From assembly GCF_030272615.1 (NCBI RefSeq), contig NC_081414.1, positions 761,015,148 to 761,079,147 on the forward strand: a stretch of 64,000 nucleotides of DNA, given 5' to 3'. How positions within the stretch are numbered: position 1 is the stretch's first letter; each line of letters begins with the position of its first letter. Position numbers and translations under genes: made by a program. The notes beneath the pieces are model-generated. The model worked only from the letters and a program-made list of their open reading frames with translations. It did no database searches and was not told the DNA's origin. This document shows, in pieces, positions 11,826-23,606 of this stretch. The DNA comes from Cryptomeria japonica. Lineage: Eukaryota; Streptophyta; Pinopsida; Cupressales; Cupressaceae.

Positions 11826-12330
11826 GTGGAAGAATGTTTTACAATAGTTTATATTTGGAACTTATGTCTTCATACTATTTTGGAGTACAACGCACTAGAA
11901 GTGAAATTCAATGGAGTGAAGCTTAAGGGGATTCATTTTTGCATCTTTGATTGTCTAGTTTACATACATATACTTGTAGATAAGAAAACAAATTATTTGG
12001 AACCTTCCAGTAGAAACAGTTTATTTGTGGATTACAATGAGACTTCAAAGGCCTATAGTCTTTATTTCAAAGTGGGGGATGGTACTAGTTAGTACGAATG
12101 TAAATTTCAAAGAAGACTTTGCATCCATTAAGACAACTGAGATCTTTCTAGTGATATAGAATGAGTAGAAAGCTCTGAAGGTTGGACATAGGTCTCTAAA
12201 GACACTAGTGGCTTCCAACTCAAGATAACATCCTTTAGATGAGGTAATTAGACCCTTTATTTCTATCACAAGACCTTAATGGTTCACATGGACATTGAGG
12301 GAAATTAGTGGCTCCTCTCAAGATGATGAA
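11826..12330 (+). pseudogene. Ty1/copia pol relic (end of integrase region)
   Basis: The frame at 11,826-12,092 resembles the stretch after the copia integrase core. It has a region ending HTILEYNALEVKFNGVK, then FDCLVYIHI, DKKT, and FVDYNETSKAYSLYF, matching the conserved GYSxxSKAYRLY block of copia elements. After 12,092 the reading continues with several stops, toward a segment near 12,270-12,360 that resembles the linker before reverse transcriptase. No LTR or RT is attached. This is a small, old fragment. Confidence 0.6.
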
Positions 12331-12639
12331 TCTATGCCAAACCCAACCCTACTAAATCTCATAGGCTTCACACTAGTATAAGGCTGGGAGATATATTTAG
12401 GAAGACCTTTCTTCTACATTTGTACAACAACCCATGAAAAATTATCCAAGCTATGTGCGCAAAAGGAACATGGAATGACAAGGCAAATAAGTCAAATGTC
12501 AAACCACCACCATATGAGTAGGTTGAAGCTAAATTGAAGTCAAAGGCATTGCAAATTGAGTGACAAGAACAAGAAGTGGACAAAACTCTCCAATGGAAGT
12601 TGATGGAGCAATTGGGAAAAGATCTGCTAGTCACTCCAA

Positions 12640-13680
12640 AGGCTCAAGAACCAACACCTTAAGAAGACTAGGCATGTTTAGAGGATCCATATTCACTATA
12701 ATTGTGCATCACTTTAATTTATTTTGATAGGTTGTTTGGGTTGTCCCATGGCTCATGGTGTTTGCTTTGCCTGCCAATTCACTGATTTATTGTACGAGTT
12801 CAAGCACTTTCAATCTCACTTTTATCAATACCAAACATAACCCCAAGTGTTATTGACATCCTCCATGATACTATACACAAACATATTGGCAACCTAACAC
12901 CTGGCAACCTAACACCCACCCATGACGAAAGGAAAATCAAGTTGGTTAATCATTTCCAATATTTATTCATGTTTTTGTGAGGTCTAGTGCCCACAAGATC
13001 TCATGCACCCGTAATTGATAGCATCAACCACAAGGGAACCCTAAATAGATTGCAGCACTCACAAATCAACTCGTATATTACACTTAGAAGAGGGCACACT
13101 CGCGCAATATAAGCAAAAAGATCTCAAGGAAAAAGATGAGCAACAGTAAATGAAAGATAACACAAGTGGTGAACCAGATTGACACTCCCAAAGTTGATTG
13201 TCTTTAAGCATCAACCACAAGTGTACACACTAGAGATTGCAGCACTCAAATCAACTAAAATAGTTTTTCAAGCCCTCCAACAATGCGTCCGAGCCCTAGC
13301 AACAAGATATTAGGATGACGTATAAGCAACAAAAATCATAAGATGGTCACCAATGAGAACCTACCGACCATCATATGGCATGAGAGGAATATGCTATTAA
13401 CTAACTGATCACCAAAGACTAACCTTCTAAAGGTACACTTGTCATCCATTAAAGGCGTCCTAACTAGAACATCATAATGTAAGGGATTTTCTGGAATTGA
13501 ATAGCAGAAGAGTTAATTTCGCATTACTCCCTTAGCCATTCTAGGCAAAGTAGGCGATACACGCATCAGAAACAATTGGGCAATTCAACTTTAACATGTA
13601 AAATCCCATTCTGCTTGTAAGCATTTGACTTTTTAAATTTTCCAGGCACATTACTGTACATAATACAAGACCTCATTCCA
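12640..13680. other. No recognisable gene
   Basis: Unique-looking sequence with only short frames. CCTGGCAACCTAACACC is locally duplicated near 12,890-12,916. Nothing else is supportable. Confidence 0.4.
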
Positions 13681-13689
13681 GATGACCGT

Positions 13690-14300
13690 ACGCAAGTATA
13701 AAACCACATTCCCAATGAAAGGAGTATTTGTGCTAAATGTGGGGGCGTCTATGCCTGACAACCCAAGATGGAATCCGTGTCAGGTTACTTTATGTGGAAC
13801 TACTAGATCTACAGTATTATGGAATCCATGGAAGTCTACTGTATATCTCCAATAATATGGAATCAATGGGAAGCAAACCCCATTCCACATAACTGTACAC
13901 AAAAATAAAACCGCACTCCCAGTGAATGGAGCATTTGTGCTGCATGTGGGGGGGTGTCTATGCCTGACAAACCAAGATGGAATCCGTGTCAGGTTACTGG
14001 ATCTATTTATGTGGAACTACTAGATATACTGTATTATGGAATCCATGGAAGTCTACTGTTTATCTCCAATAATATGGAATCAGTGGGAAGCAAACCCCAA
14101 TCCACATACACAAATATAAAACCACGCTCCCAGTGAATGGAACATTTGTGCTGCATGTGGGTGCGTCTATGCCTGACAAACCAAGATGGAATCCGTGCAG
14201 GTTACAGGACCTGTTATGTGGATCTACTGTACTATGAAATCCATTGAAAACTACTCTGCATCTACAATAATATGGAATCCAATGTAGGCTGCTGGATTTC
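13690..14300. repeat. Three tandem units of ~208 bp
   Basis: A unit starting near ATAAAACCACATTCCCA and carrying GTCTATGCCTGACAA, CAAGATGGAATCCGTG and AATATGGAATCAATGG repeats head to tail from about 13,697, 13,905 and 14,115. Spacing is about 207-211 bp; the last unit decays near 14,300. This length is in the range of plant satellite monomers. The short frames across it are repeat read-through. Confidence 0.85.
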
Positions 14301-14415
14301 CTGTAATATATGTGTTGTAATATATGTGTTATGGAGTGAATCATGTATGATTGTTACTCATTTGTTTTAGCTTTATGTTATGTTACAACAGTTTTTGGTT
14401 TATGCATAACAGTAA

Positions 14416-14496
14416 AGATATTGTTGTTAAAAAGATTTGAAGTACTGATTCACCCCTCCCCTCTCAGTACTTCAAATCTTTTTAACAACAATATCT
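14416..14496. repeat. Perfect 33-bp inverted repeat (hairpin)
   Basis: The arms at 14416-14448 and 14464-14496 are exact reverse complements (AGATATTGTTG ... TACTGA). The 15-base loop is TTCACCCCTCCCCTC. Loop plus right-arm start closely resembles the ends of copia-type LTRs elsewhere in this window, near 23,420, 29,490 and 36,225. Confidence 0.92.
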
Positions 14497-14499
14497 TCA

Positions 14500-15825
14500 T
14501 GGCCCTGCTTGATGATCGAATTACACCATTCTACATTTTTCTTTGACACGTACAACACATTGTCATCCAAGTTCTCCATCAGTTTCTCAGCCAGGAATTT
14601 CATTACTCCATACTTCTGAATATCTTTCATTTGTGCTAGGGGGGATAAATTGGAAATCAGTAATGCTATATTCAGAACTATAAGTATTAAATCACTTTAT
14701 AATACTAACTAACTATGGATTATGATAGGGGTGTGATTTGCCTAAAGGAAAGAGGCGATTATGGAGGGATATGTGTGGTATCCTTTGGGAGTGCAACCTA
14801 TCATATTCCATGGAAAACCTACATTTTCAGAACTTGCAGTGTAAATTAAATAACTAACTAATACCTATCATTCTTAAGCAAATTAATTTTGACATCTTTT
14901 GAATCTGAATTCAAACACATCAAATTCAATATCAGAATGACATACACATTTTACAACAATAAACACAAAATTGCCAACACCAACAAATTTCAATATACTA
15001 ACCCATAAACAATATCAAAAAATACACAAAAGAGTATATAAGAGACCAGTATAATAAAATAATTAAATTTTTTGCAGAATTAATATGGTACAAAAATAAC
15101 ACAAACATAATCTATCAGAAAAGAAAGCAAACAATCATAAGAACTTTTTTGAAATGGTGAAAAGAATGTCAATGTAACATAAATTGTATAGTAGACATAC
15201 AAAGTTTATGTCTAGCATACAATTTATTCCATGTTAGATGAATGGAAAATTTAAACAATACTAGACATTTGTAAATCTTTTACAACTAATTACATGCTTC
15301 TTTCTGGACCAAATTTGACTTAATCATTTGACATTATATAGAAAGCAATCTTACAAATTCATGCCACAGAAACATGTCATGAAAATGGAAAAGTTGTTTT
15401 AAAATCATATATACCATCACTAAACACTAGACCCTTCTTGTCCAGTCAGTAACATGTCAACCCATTTCCCTCTGCTAGAATTAAAAGAATACTGTGATAC
15501 TCCAAATTAAATGCAAAATTGAAACATTATTGCCAGAGTACAAAATCAAAGAAATAACAAAAGTGGAACTGTATATCCAAAAAATCAGATCATCTACCAC
15601 ATATAATAGAAATACTAAACTAACGAGTACACTGCTCCTCAACCTCTTCGGAACAAAAGTGTCCTACAACTACGTCCCTAAATTTATGTAAACTACAGTT
15701 CCCAATACATGAATTACCCCGGAAATTTGAATTGGACTACCACCATCTTCTTGTACAAAACATGTACTTGCAAATCTGTGGCCATGCAGTTAAAACTAGA
15801 AATCCATAAATCAATTGCTGTATTA
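14500..15825. other. AT-rich 3' flank of the zinc-finger gene
   Basis: AT-rich sequence with no recognisable coding content. It presumably includes the 3' UTR of the minus-strand gene that ends at 15,826; no polyadenylation site could be fixed. Confidence 0.4.
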
Positions 15826-16417
15826 TCAATACACCTGTACATTATTACCATTTATGGTTCCTGCCGGTACTGTTCCTTCAGTGCCTGTAAATTGAGAAGA
15901 ATTGTCCACAGACACATTATAATTTGGCACGAAAGCTGTATTAGCCACCACACCTGGTGGAGTAGGCTCAGCATAAGTCTGTGTATTGGAGAATGTGTTA
16001 GCAGAATAGGTAGCTGAGTTTGCATATCCTGTTGTATCTGCATAGCCTGCTGGGTTGGGATATGTTGGTGGAGGACCATTATTATACATTACAGGAGCAC
16101 TTTGCATGGGAACTTCATTTGTCATGGATCTGTTTGGCTGACGAAGATTATTTGGGGGTCGCAAGTCACTTTCTCCATGAGCAAAATGACATTTGTCTCC
16201 AAAGCGGCAACCTTCAGGAGTGTTGAAACGGTTGCACAGTCGAGTTTTATAACCATTAACAGTCACACTGGGATCTGCAGATGGTCCAGGCTGTTTCCTT
16301 GGTGGTGGCATCACATTGTTAGGCATAGTTTGAACAGGAGCCAGACCAAGAGCGCTGATTCCTCCTGGCACATGATGCAAAAAATGGCAACTTTCACCAT
16401 ATGGACATCCAGATGTG
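15826..16417 (-). CDS. Exon 3 of the CCCH protein (fingers 2-3, C-terminus)
   Basis: Starts directly after TTACAG. It encodes the rest of finger 2 (STSGCPYGESCHFLH), a Pro-rich linker, finger 3 (LCNRFNTPEGCRFGDKCHFAH region) and a low-complexity Tyr/Asn/Thr/Pro tail to the TGA at 15826-15828. Confidence 0.88.
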
Positions 16418-19400
16418 CTGTAACAAGGAGCATGAAAGATGGCAAATTCAGTGACCAATTCTACAATATATCTCAAACTTAATTATGCCATAAAAGAAAT
16501 GCAACTCAATATATATAAAGAATAAACAAGTTACTGGATACCAGATATTGGTGTACATAATGATAACCAAAAGAATGAGATAAACAGGTTGAAACAAAAT
16601 TGCTCCTCACGATAGTTGTATGGTGACACAACCAACCTGGATACATGTTTTCTGCAGCTTGCATTCATCTTAGGACAGTTTATTAAATATTTATTTTCAT
16701 TAAAAAATAATATATTATGATTTGATTGGCTTCTTAATAAATTAAGAGCTTAAGACTACTTATATTGTTTTGCATTTTTTTCTTTTGTGTTAGAGCTCAA
16801 TATCCCAAAGGGAACCTCAAAAAAAACTAATTGTTTTATCCACCTGATTCCATCAGAATATGTTTGTTTAGGTTCCACTCAAAGAAGCTCTCCCAATTTT
16901 CACTTAAAGACACTATTCTTTTAAATTATACCAAATGAAGAAAAGTTAATTCTTTTAGGTTCTTTAAATGAAGAAAACTTGTTCTTTTAGTTCCTGCTTA
17001 AAGAACACATTTGATTAGGCTTCACTTAAAGAAGGAAAACTATTCTATTAGTTCCCACTTAAAGAAGCTGTTCTTTTACGTTCCACTTAATGAAGCGGAT
17101 ACTTTGGGCACTACCAGACCATGTACCTGATATCAATCATCAGAACTTCAACACAGTCTGACACATGAATCACAGAATAAATCACTTGCCACTGAAAGCT
17201 GATCTCAAAGTAATACTGCTGCCTTCAGAGATTTGCTACACCTGAAAGACAAAATACTAGTACAGTTCAAGCTCTTTGGACTTTCTATATCTTCCTTTTT
17301 ATGCCTTTAATTTAGGGTGTTTAGCAGGGTCTCCAGGTTATGCATGTGTGTCAAATATGAACATCGACTACAAACTGCAAGATCTATGTAGAGGAAAACA
17401 AAAACGAACCTGAAAAACTTCATACAAGGTTTTGTCTTGTTTCCAGATGGAGGCATTTGATGACCCAGCTCCCTGTCATCTGAGAAAAAGTCATATAAAA
17501 TTTGATTATCATCTATACATGTTTATAAAAAGTAAGCAAGCACATGGATTCAGGAGGTTGATAAAGTTACAAGAAAATCTTCAGACAAATAGAATAAACA
17601 TGATAAAAATTGTGCCACAACCACAAGTTCTATCATGGTACTTCAGTCAAGCACACATTTCCTTCTCTACCTACCTAGGATGCTAATACCAAATATATAA
17701 ATCAATACAGAAACCAAGGCAACCAAAGTTCCTTGTCAGTTATTAAAAAAAATCAGCATGCAGTAAAAAGGAAGTTTCAAATTTCAGAAGGTTCATTTTG
17801 GTTTCCTAATGTATCATTCCATCCCTAAACAATTTCTTTACACATGAAATTTTCAAGCCAGAATCCTGATTATAAGTAACAAAAATTTAAGTTACGTTAT
17901 GCCTGAAAGTTTCTTATGAAATACTTCATGAAAGTGGTATGTATACCAATGCACACCGATGCATATTCAAAATTCTTGATTGCATGAGGAAAATCAGTAA
18001 TCAGAGAATCAATCCCCTCAATGATGCTCAATTTTGCATTAAAAAAATAAAAGCACAGTTCAGTGGGTAAGAAGCAAATGCCTAAAAGATAAAACTTCCA
18101 AACAAGTAACTCCATACAAACATTACATGATATACATAACAAAGAGCATGTTGATAAACAAACACAAATAAGCCACCGGAATGCAGTCTTTGTGAATGCC
18201 CTGCAAATTTGCAATCTTACTGACTCTTATTATCTAGTTGTGTGTATTATCGCAGATTCTCTTAACGGATTCTATATTCCAAATCCCAAACTATCGTGAA
18301 AATTAATAATGCCATGCAGCCCCTTTCAACAGTTAAACCGTGAAATACAAGTTGGAAAACTTGACAATATAATCCAAGTTCTAAGCCTATCAAGTTTACA
18401 TTTTTAGTACACTTGTTTATGTAAATTAAATGCTAGTAGACATAAACATTCACAATGTTTAATACAAAGGCAACAAAAAATAGACATGTCATATATGCCC
18501 CTCATCTTAGGGGAGCTTTCATGTTACAAATCTGGAATCATTTGTAAGGGAATCAACAGAAAGATTAGCAATTGTCACTACCAGGACTTTCACCTGATAA
18601 CCAGGACTTCCAAGAGGTCACACACATAAAACTACTCCACTTCAGGGATGCTTATCCATGGCATTTTCCAAAAAAATCAAGTGCACTTGATTTTCCTAGA
18701 GTGATGAGAAACGGGTTATCCAAGAAATGACAGAAATACTAAATAACCCTTGCAAAAGAAAAACTAAAAAGCCTACACATTGCTTGATAAAGGCTCATGT
18801 AAATTCTAAAGCATAAATAGATTATGTCTGGCAGGCATCTGGAAATAATAGATAATCAACAAATAGAACATCAAACTACATATGACAAAACAGTTTTCTT
18901 TAAAATACAGAAAGATTGCATCATGTAATGAACCTCTCAGTGCATTACAGACAAGCATTTAATAGATTGTTAAATGAGATAAACAAGTTCCAAAATATCA
19001 TACACGCTTAGATTCCTTAAAGAGATGTGAAACGGGTTACGAAGGAATTGCTAAGAAATACTAAATACCCCTTGCAAAAACAAAAAATTCTGAAAAAGTA
19101 TACAATTAGCTTGATAAGGTTCATGGGAGTTCTAAAGCATAGATAAACTATGTCAGGTAGGCATCCAGCAACAATAGATAATCAAAGGTTAGGTTATCAG
19201 ACTAGAGGTGAAAAAAAGGTTTTCTAAAAACCCTAGAAAGATTGCATCATGCAATGAATATATCAGTGGTTTGAAGAAAGGCATTTAATAAATTGCGGAA
19301 TGCGATGTACAAATTGCCAAAGACTCGAGGGCTACTATAATCTCTGAGAGTTGTTCAGTAATTTAAAGGCAGCCATTTAATTAAATTCCTAAATGGGAAA

Positions 19401-20035
19401 AATAGTTATCCAAAGCTCTAGGAACGCTGAACGTTTGAGAGTATATCACTAAGTTAAAAACATGTTCAATCCTCGAAGGTGAAAATAACCTCATAAAGCC
19501 CTGCAATCCGTGACCCAAAAACAGGGATAAAAGCTCAATTTCAAACACGTCAAAAAATTAACTAACAGAATAATGAAGCAGAAGAACTACCTGTAGGACC
19601 ATGTTTGAAGCGGCAGTTAACACCGTATGGACACCCATCTGGAGTATTATAGCGCCTGCACTCCATATCACCACTTCCATTATAACCTTGATTCTGCTGT
19701 TGAAATCCCCCTCCAACGAAATCCCCCCCATTATTCTCATATGACCCTGGCCCACCCATGTATGGCCCTGCAGTAACCGGAGGGAAAGAAGAACCCATGC
19801 TAGGAGCCACCTCATTAACTCCCTGGTTTGGGTTAGGGTTTGGGTTTGGAATATAATTGTTGATCCCAGGGCCAGGGTTAGGGTTCGGACTAGGGTTAGG
19901 GTTAGAACCAGTACTGTAATTATTTACCCCGGCAGCAAGATTATTAACCCCAGGAGTCCATGATAAGCCATTTCCTGCTGCATTTCCTGTGTCGTAGCCT
20001 CGGGGCTTCTTCATCATAGGCTCGAAGGAATCCAT
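15826..20035 (-). CDS. Three-finger CCCH-type zinc finger protein, 368 aa, three exons
   Basis: Proposed CDS: complement of 19591-20035, 17410-17479 and 15826-16417 (445+70+592 = 1107 nt, TGA stop). Start chosen: ATG at 20035-20033, opening MDSFEPMMKKPRGYD. All three fingers are C-X8-C-X5-C-X3-H: C126/C135/C141/H145 in exon 1, C167/C176/C182/H186 split between exons 2 and 3, and C233/C242/C248/H252 in exon 3. Finger 2 is followed by HVPGG, typical of plant CCCH proteins of the Arabidopsis C3H12 type. The N-terminus is Asn/Pro/Gly-rich and the C-terminus (253-368) is Pro/Tyr/Asn/Thr-rich; both look disordered. No KH domain is seen. Tandem CCCH fingers usually bind RNA, so a cytoplasmic or nuclear RNA-regulatory role is inferred. 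Introns are phase 1 and 2 with GT/AG ends. The splice model needs transcript support; the fingers are not in doubt. Confidence 0.88.
16418..17409 (-). other. Intron 2 of the CCCH gene
   Basis: A 992-nt phase-2 intron ending TGTTACAG. At about 16,865-17,098 it holds five or six degenerate copies of a ~38-bp unit with TTCTTTTAGGTTCC and ACTTAAAGAAG. Confidence 0.75.
17410..17479 (-). CDS. Exon 2 of the CCCH protein (70 nt, start of finger 2)
   Basis: Flanked by CTCAG acceptor and CAG|GTTCG donor. It encodes a linker and KTKPCMKFF, supplying C167, the first ligand of finger 2. Length and phase join exons 1 and 3 in frame and rebuild a standard C-X8-C-X5-C-X3-H finger. This is the main support for such a small exon. 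Confidence 0.82.
17480..19590 (-). other. Intron 1 of the CCCH gene, with internal duplication
   Basis: A 2111-nt phase-1 intron with donor GTAGTT and acceptor TTTTTCTCAG, a good polypyrimidine tract. It contains two diverged ~310-bp direct copies at about 18,700-19,010 and 19,020-19,325 (shared blocks GAAACGGGTTA, GAAATACTAAATA, AGATTGCATCATG, GCATTTAATA). A partial third copy sits near 19,345-19,425. Confidence 0.75.
19591..20035 (-). CDS. Exon 1 of the CCCH protein (finger 1)
   Basis: Encodes residues 1-148 plus one base of codon 149. It carries an NPNPSPNPNPGPG tract and finger 1 (C126-H145). The donor is ACAG|GTAGTT at 19591/19590. The upstream open frame to 20,167 is regarded as 5' UTR because the conserved-looking protein starts at MDSFEP. 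Confidence 0.85.
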
Positions 20036-20221
20036 CCTATTCGAAAGGAAAAAGAAAAACCCAGAAAAAACTTCTGTCAAAGAAAAACCCAGATGAATTT
20101 TCAATGCCAAAGAAAAACCCGGAGTGTTTTTCTCTGTAAGAACAAAAACCCTTATCAGCTCTTTCAAAACGCTTTTCGGATTCAGTGATAAAAAGCGATT
20201 GGTTAGAAGGGTTTGGTCGAA

Positions 20222-20236
20222 AATATATTAAACGGG
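20222..20236 (-). promoter_or_regulatory. Possible TATA box of the CCCH gene
   Basis: The minus strand reads TTTAATATATTTTCG about 190 bp upstream of the chosen ATG. Position and composition fit a plant core promoter, but this is a weak AT-rich match. Confidence 0.3.
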
Positions 20237-20239
20237 TAA

Positions 20240-22490
20240 AATGGCAAAATCCCAACTGACCAACAAGTAAAATAGCGAAGTGTAAACAAGATTGGAAGAT
20301 GTTTTCTCTATCAACAAGCTCGGCCAGAATAGGTTAAAAAATGGTGATAGTTGGGACCAATACTATCAGGTAATGAAGTAATTGTTTGAAGCTCTGAAGC
20401 TTTGGAGCTGGACTGATGCTGACGTATAGAGGAGCAAGGTGCACGGCATATGAATTTAACTCTGAGATTTGGATAATGTTTGCAATATTTATTTTGAATT
20501 GCCTAAAGTTGGCTCAAACAACTGTGGTATGTCAAGGTGCACATACACTCCAAACAATCGGGATTAAATCTACATTATTGTCTCTGGATATTTGAGCTCT
20601 TTAATTAGGGAATGTTTAGTTTTTTAATGAAGAATTTGTTATTTATAACAAAATAATTATTGTTTTTCTTCAAAAATATAGATGAAAATGGGATTGCATT
20701 TTTAAGTTTTGTAATAAATGTTGGGGATGAGGTCCTGAGTTCATAGGTCCATTCAAAAGAATTTATCTCCATTTTAAAAAAAAATTAAAAAAAATTGTAT
20801 AAATTATCTTAGTTCTTTTGATTTGCCTACGAATGTGGCATGTCCTTCTTAGCTTGAAGTTGTGGTCTTTATAATCAACTTGTTGACTAATAAGTCTAAT
20901 GAATTAAGGAATTGGGTCAACATAACCTCAAGATCTTAAAATTGTTCTTAATTGAGCTCAATAAAACAAAGTTGAAGTCATTGTTCTTGGCCAAACGATG
21001 TTACTAAGGAGGTGGGAAAACTAAAAAAGGGAATTTTAAAACGAGATGAAAAATGGAGATGGTAGAGAAGGGCTTTGAGAAAAATCGATACAAATTGGAG
21101 GAGATTGGTGGATTTCAACAAGGCATCCATCAAAAGTATTGAAATGTTGTAATGAATTTAAGATCTAATTCACACATGATTAGGTTGGACCCAACATGAG
21201 AAAATAGGGGATGATGGCCAAGGAGATGCAAAAGGAAAATACAATTAATGTTGTTGTGATGGACAAGCACCTTAAAGTGTTGCAAGAGGAGTAAGATGCT
21301 TCCATTGCTCTCAATCAAGTCAAGTTGCCTTATGGGTTTTGTTGTGGTCTATTTTTTTTAGGCTCTTTCTTTATTTTGAGTTGATCTTTTGGACCTTATT
21401 GTTAGTATTTTGTTATATTGTTCTTATTGTCTACTTGTATTTGGGTTGTTTTGTTCTAACTTTCTCAGTTGCTTCTATACAGGGGTTGAGGCCCTTTCAA
21501 AAACCTCCCACTTACCTTTTATCAAAATGAGAGTATTAAAAGAACAAAATTAATATACAAAATAAATTTTATCTCAAAATTGATTAAAAAAACTTGTAGA
21601 TTGAGGGTTTTGATCATCAAAGTTATCCTAGCTTCCCTAAGGGAAGTCATTTCCAACATTTATCAACTTCCAACCAATGGGAGCATTCTCTTCATCATCA
21701 CGTATGGGTAGTGATAACATCAATATCTTAGTTATCATCATTTTGAATATTTGGAAACAAGGTGAGTAGACACATTCAACTGAGTATATTTATCCTAATG
21801 AAAGGTCGAGCCTAACTATATCACTAAGAGGATGTTAAGGAATGATAATTGGTGTGGAGAGGAGACCAACTAATCTTTTCAAGGTGGAGAGGAGAATAAC
21901 ATATGCGTTGGCTAGCTCACAAAGAAGAACCACCTCTGGTGACTATAGAGCACCATCGGGAGAAGATAGAGTGACTCTATCTTTGGCCCCATCAATGTAA
22001 CTAGTAGAGAGGAGTGAAGCCAAAGAAATGTGTGTGATGATTCATAAGGTGTTCCCTATTGATCCAATAAATTTCATAAATTAGCTACCTCTAGGTCACT
22101 TTATTGACCTGGACTTGGATTTCCATTGGCACATCTAAAATCACTAGAGATTTGGTGTGAATGGTAAAGCCAATATATAGTTAATTTTTATTATACTTTG
22201 CAATGGTGTGGCCATATTAATCTCATTTTATCAAAAAACTATACTTTTATTTTTCTTGCCAAATTTAGCATTTGCATGTACTAAGATCAAGATCACAAGT
22301 CACTATTTTTGGTTAGTGAAATTCGTAATAGTAAGTATAAAGTGCTAAGATCATATGTTGTGGGGGGGATTATAAATTGAGTGAATTCAAGGGTAATCTT
22401 CTTGTGTTTTTGGTTATATTCTTCTTGATTATGTTACTTATCTATTGCTTCAACATGGAAAAATATTTGATTCCACTCCTAACACCGTAC
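20240..22490. other. No recognisable gene
   Basis: Upstream flank of the CCCH gene, then AT-rich sequence. A plus-strand stretch near 20,990-21,540 reads like an old retroelement tail (Lys-rich codons, then T/G-rich sequence), but no diagnostic motif survives. Confidence 0.4.
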
Positions 22491-22499
22491 AACTTTCTT

Positions 22500-23412
22500 A
22501 AATGAAAATTAAAAATAAACAAATTGTTAATAGTAAAGAGGTTGTATATAATATTGGTGAACTAATCAATGATGAATTCAAAAGGGAACAATTCATTGAA
22601 TAGTTGTGAAGAAGTTGTCTATTTGTTCTTGTATGTCTCTCCTAAGTAGTTATTTCACATTGAGCACTTGCTTACACCTATGGTTATGTGAAATTTGAAA
22701 ACAGATAAAATCCAAGGACATTTTTTGGAAAATGAACTAATAAGTCACAATCCATAATTTTGACAACATACAAGACTTCATCACTAAACTCAAGTCACAA
22801 AATTATAGTTGAAGGGTTCTAAAGTTAAAAACTTAGATACACAATTTGTACGATTAAAGTTAAAAACTTAGATACACAATTTGTACGATTAAAGTTAAAA
22901 ACCTAGATACACAATTTGTACTAAGTGTTCTCTCAAGCTAGGACCTGAATATTCAATGTTTGTGTCTACCTTATATGCTAAAAAGAATGTCTTTCAAAGT
23001 GATTTTAAGATGCACCTTCTTTTGAGAATTTTGCTATGCAACTCACTAGAGATCAAGATAAGCTTATTAAAATGGTCCCCTTCAAGCCTTCAAAATCACA
23101 AGCCTTGATTACAAGGGATGAGAAGACTTCTACTAGCAAAGATAAGAAAAAGAAAAAGCCTAAAAAGAACACATAATTTACATCTACTTACATTCTAAGA
23201 ATTAAAAAAATTCTTCCACCAAAGGGTTGTAGCTCCTTTGGTTGAGCATAATTGGTGGGGATGATGGTATATGATATAGAGGTCATCCACCAAAGTTCAA
23301 CCCTTTGGAGATGCATTAAAGATAGGTTCGACTCTTAGGTGAATTTAACATCTACTATATTCCCATACAAGTGCATATTGCAAGAAGATTGGACATGAAG
23401 AACATTATTATA
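22500..23412 (+). pseudogene. Retrotransposon gag debris
   Basis: Near 22,990-23,175 a Lys/Ser-rich frame ends in a KDKKKKKPKKN tract, like the basic end of a copia-type Gag. Near 23,370-23,415 a further frame reads YCKKIGHEEHYYNKND, matching a CCHC zinc knuckle with one Cys changed to Tyr. It abuts the LTR tail at 23,413, so it is a different, older insertion or a recombination product. Confidence 0.5.
22821..22920. repeat. 35-bp tandem repeat, three copies
   Basis: Units start at 22821, 22856 and 22891 (AAAGTTAAAAAC then TAGATACACAATTTGTA). They are nearly identical, the last being cut short by 5 bp, which suggests a recent slippage-type expansion. Confidence 0.93.
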
Positions 23413-23464
23413 ATAAGAATGATTCACCCCCCCCCCCTCCTCAGTGTTTATTGATTCCGACAAT

Positions 23465-23477
23465 TGGTATCAAAGCC
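23465..23477 (+). other. Primer-binding site, tRNA-iMet type
   Basis: TGGTATCAAAGCC differs by one base from TGGTATCAGAGCC, the usual plant copia PBS. It lies two bases after the LTR end. Confidence 0.85.
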
Positions 23478-23606
23478 AAGTTCCTCAGAAGAAGTCTAAC
23501 AACTTGAGGAGGATCCTGTAAGTGAATCAATGGATTCTGGTAGTCTTAGAGAGCAACTACTTGTTGCGCTTGATATCTAGATCAGTCCAAAGCTAAGGTC
23601 AAGCAA

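Noticed and set aside
15852-16482. Several plus- and minus-strand frames overlapping the CCCH gene
   Set aside because: They are shadows of exon 3. Only the frame with three CCCH fingers has conserved motifs.
19826-19913. Interstitial telomere remnant
   Set aside because: Only a few imperfect repeats are present, in frame within an exon, coding an Asn-Pro tract. There is no long (TTTAGGG)n array.
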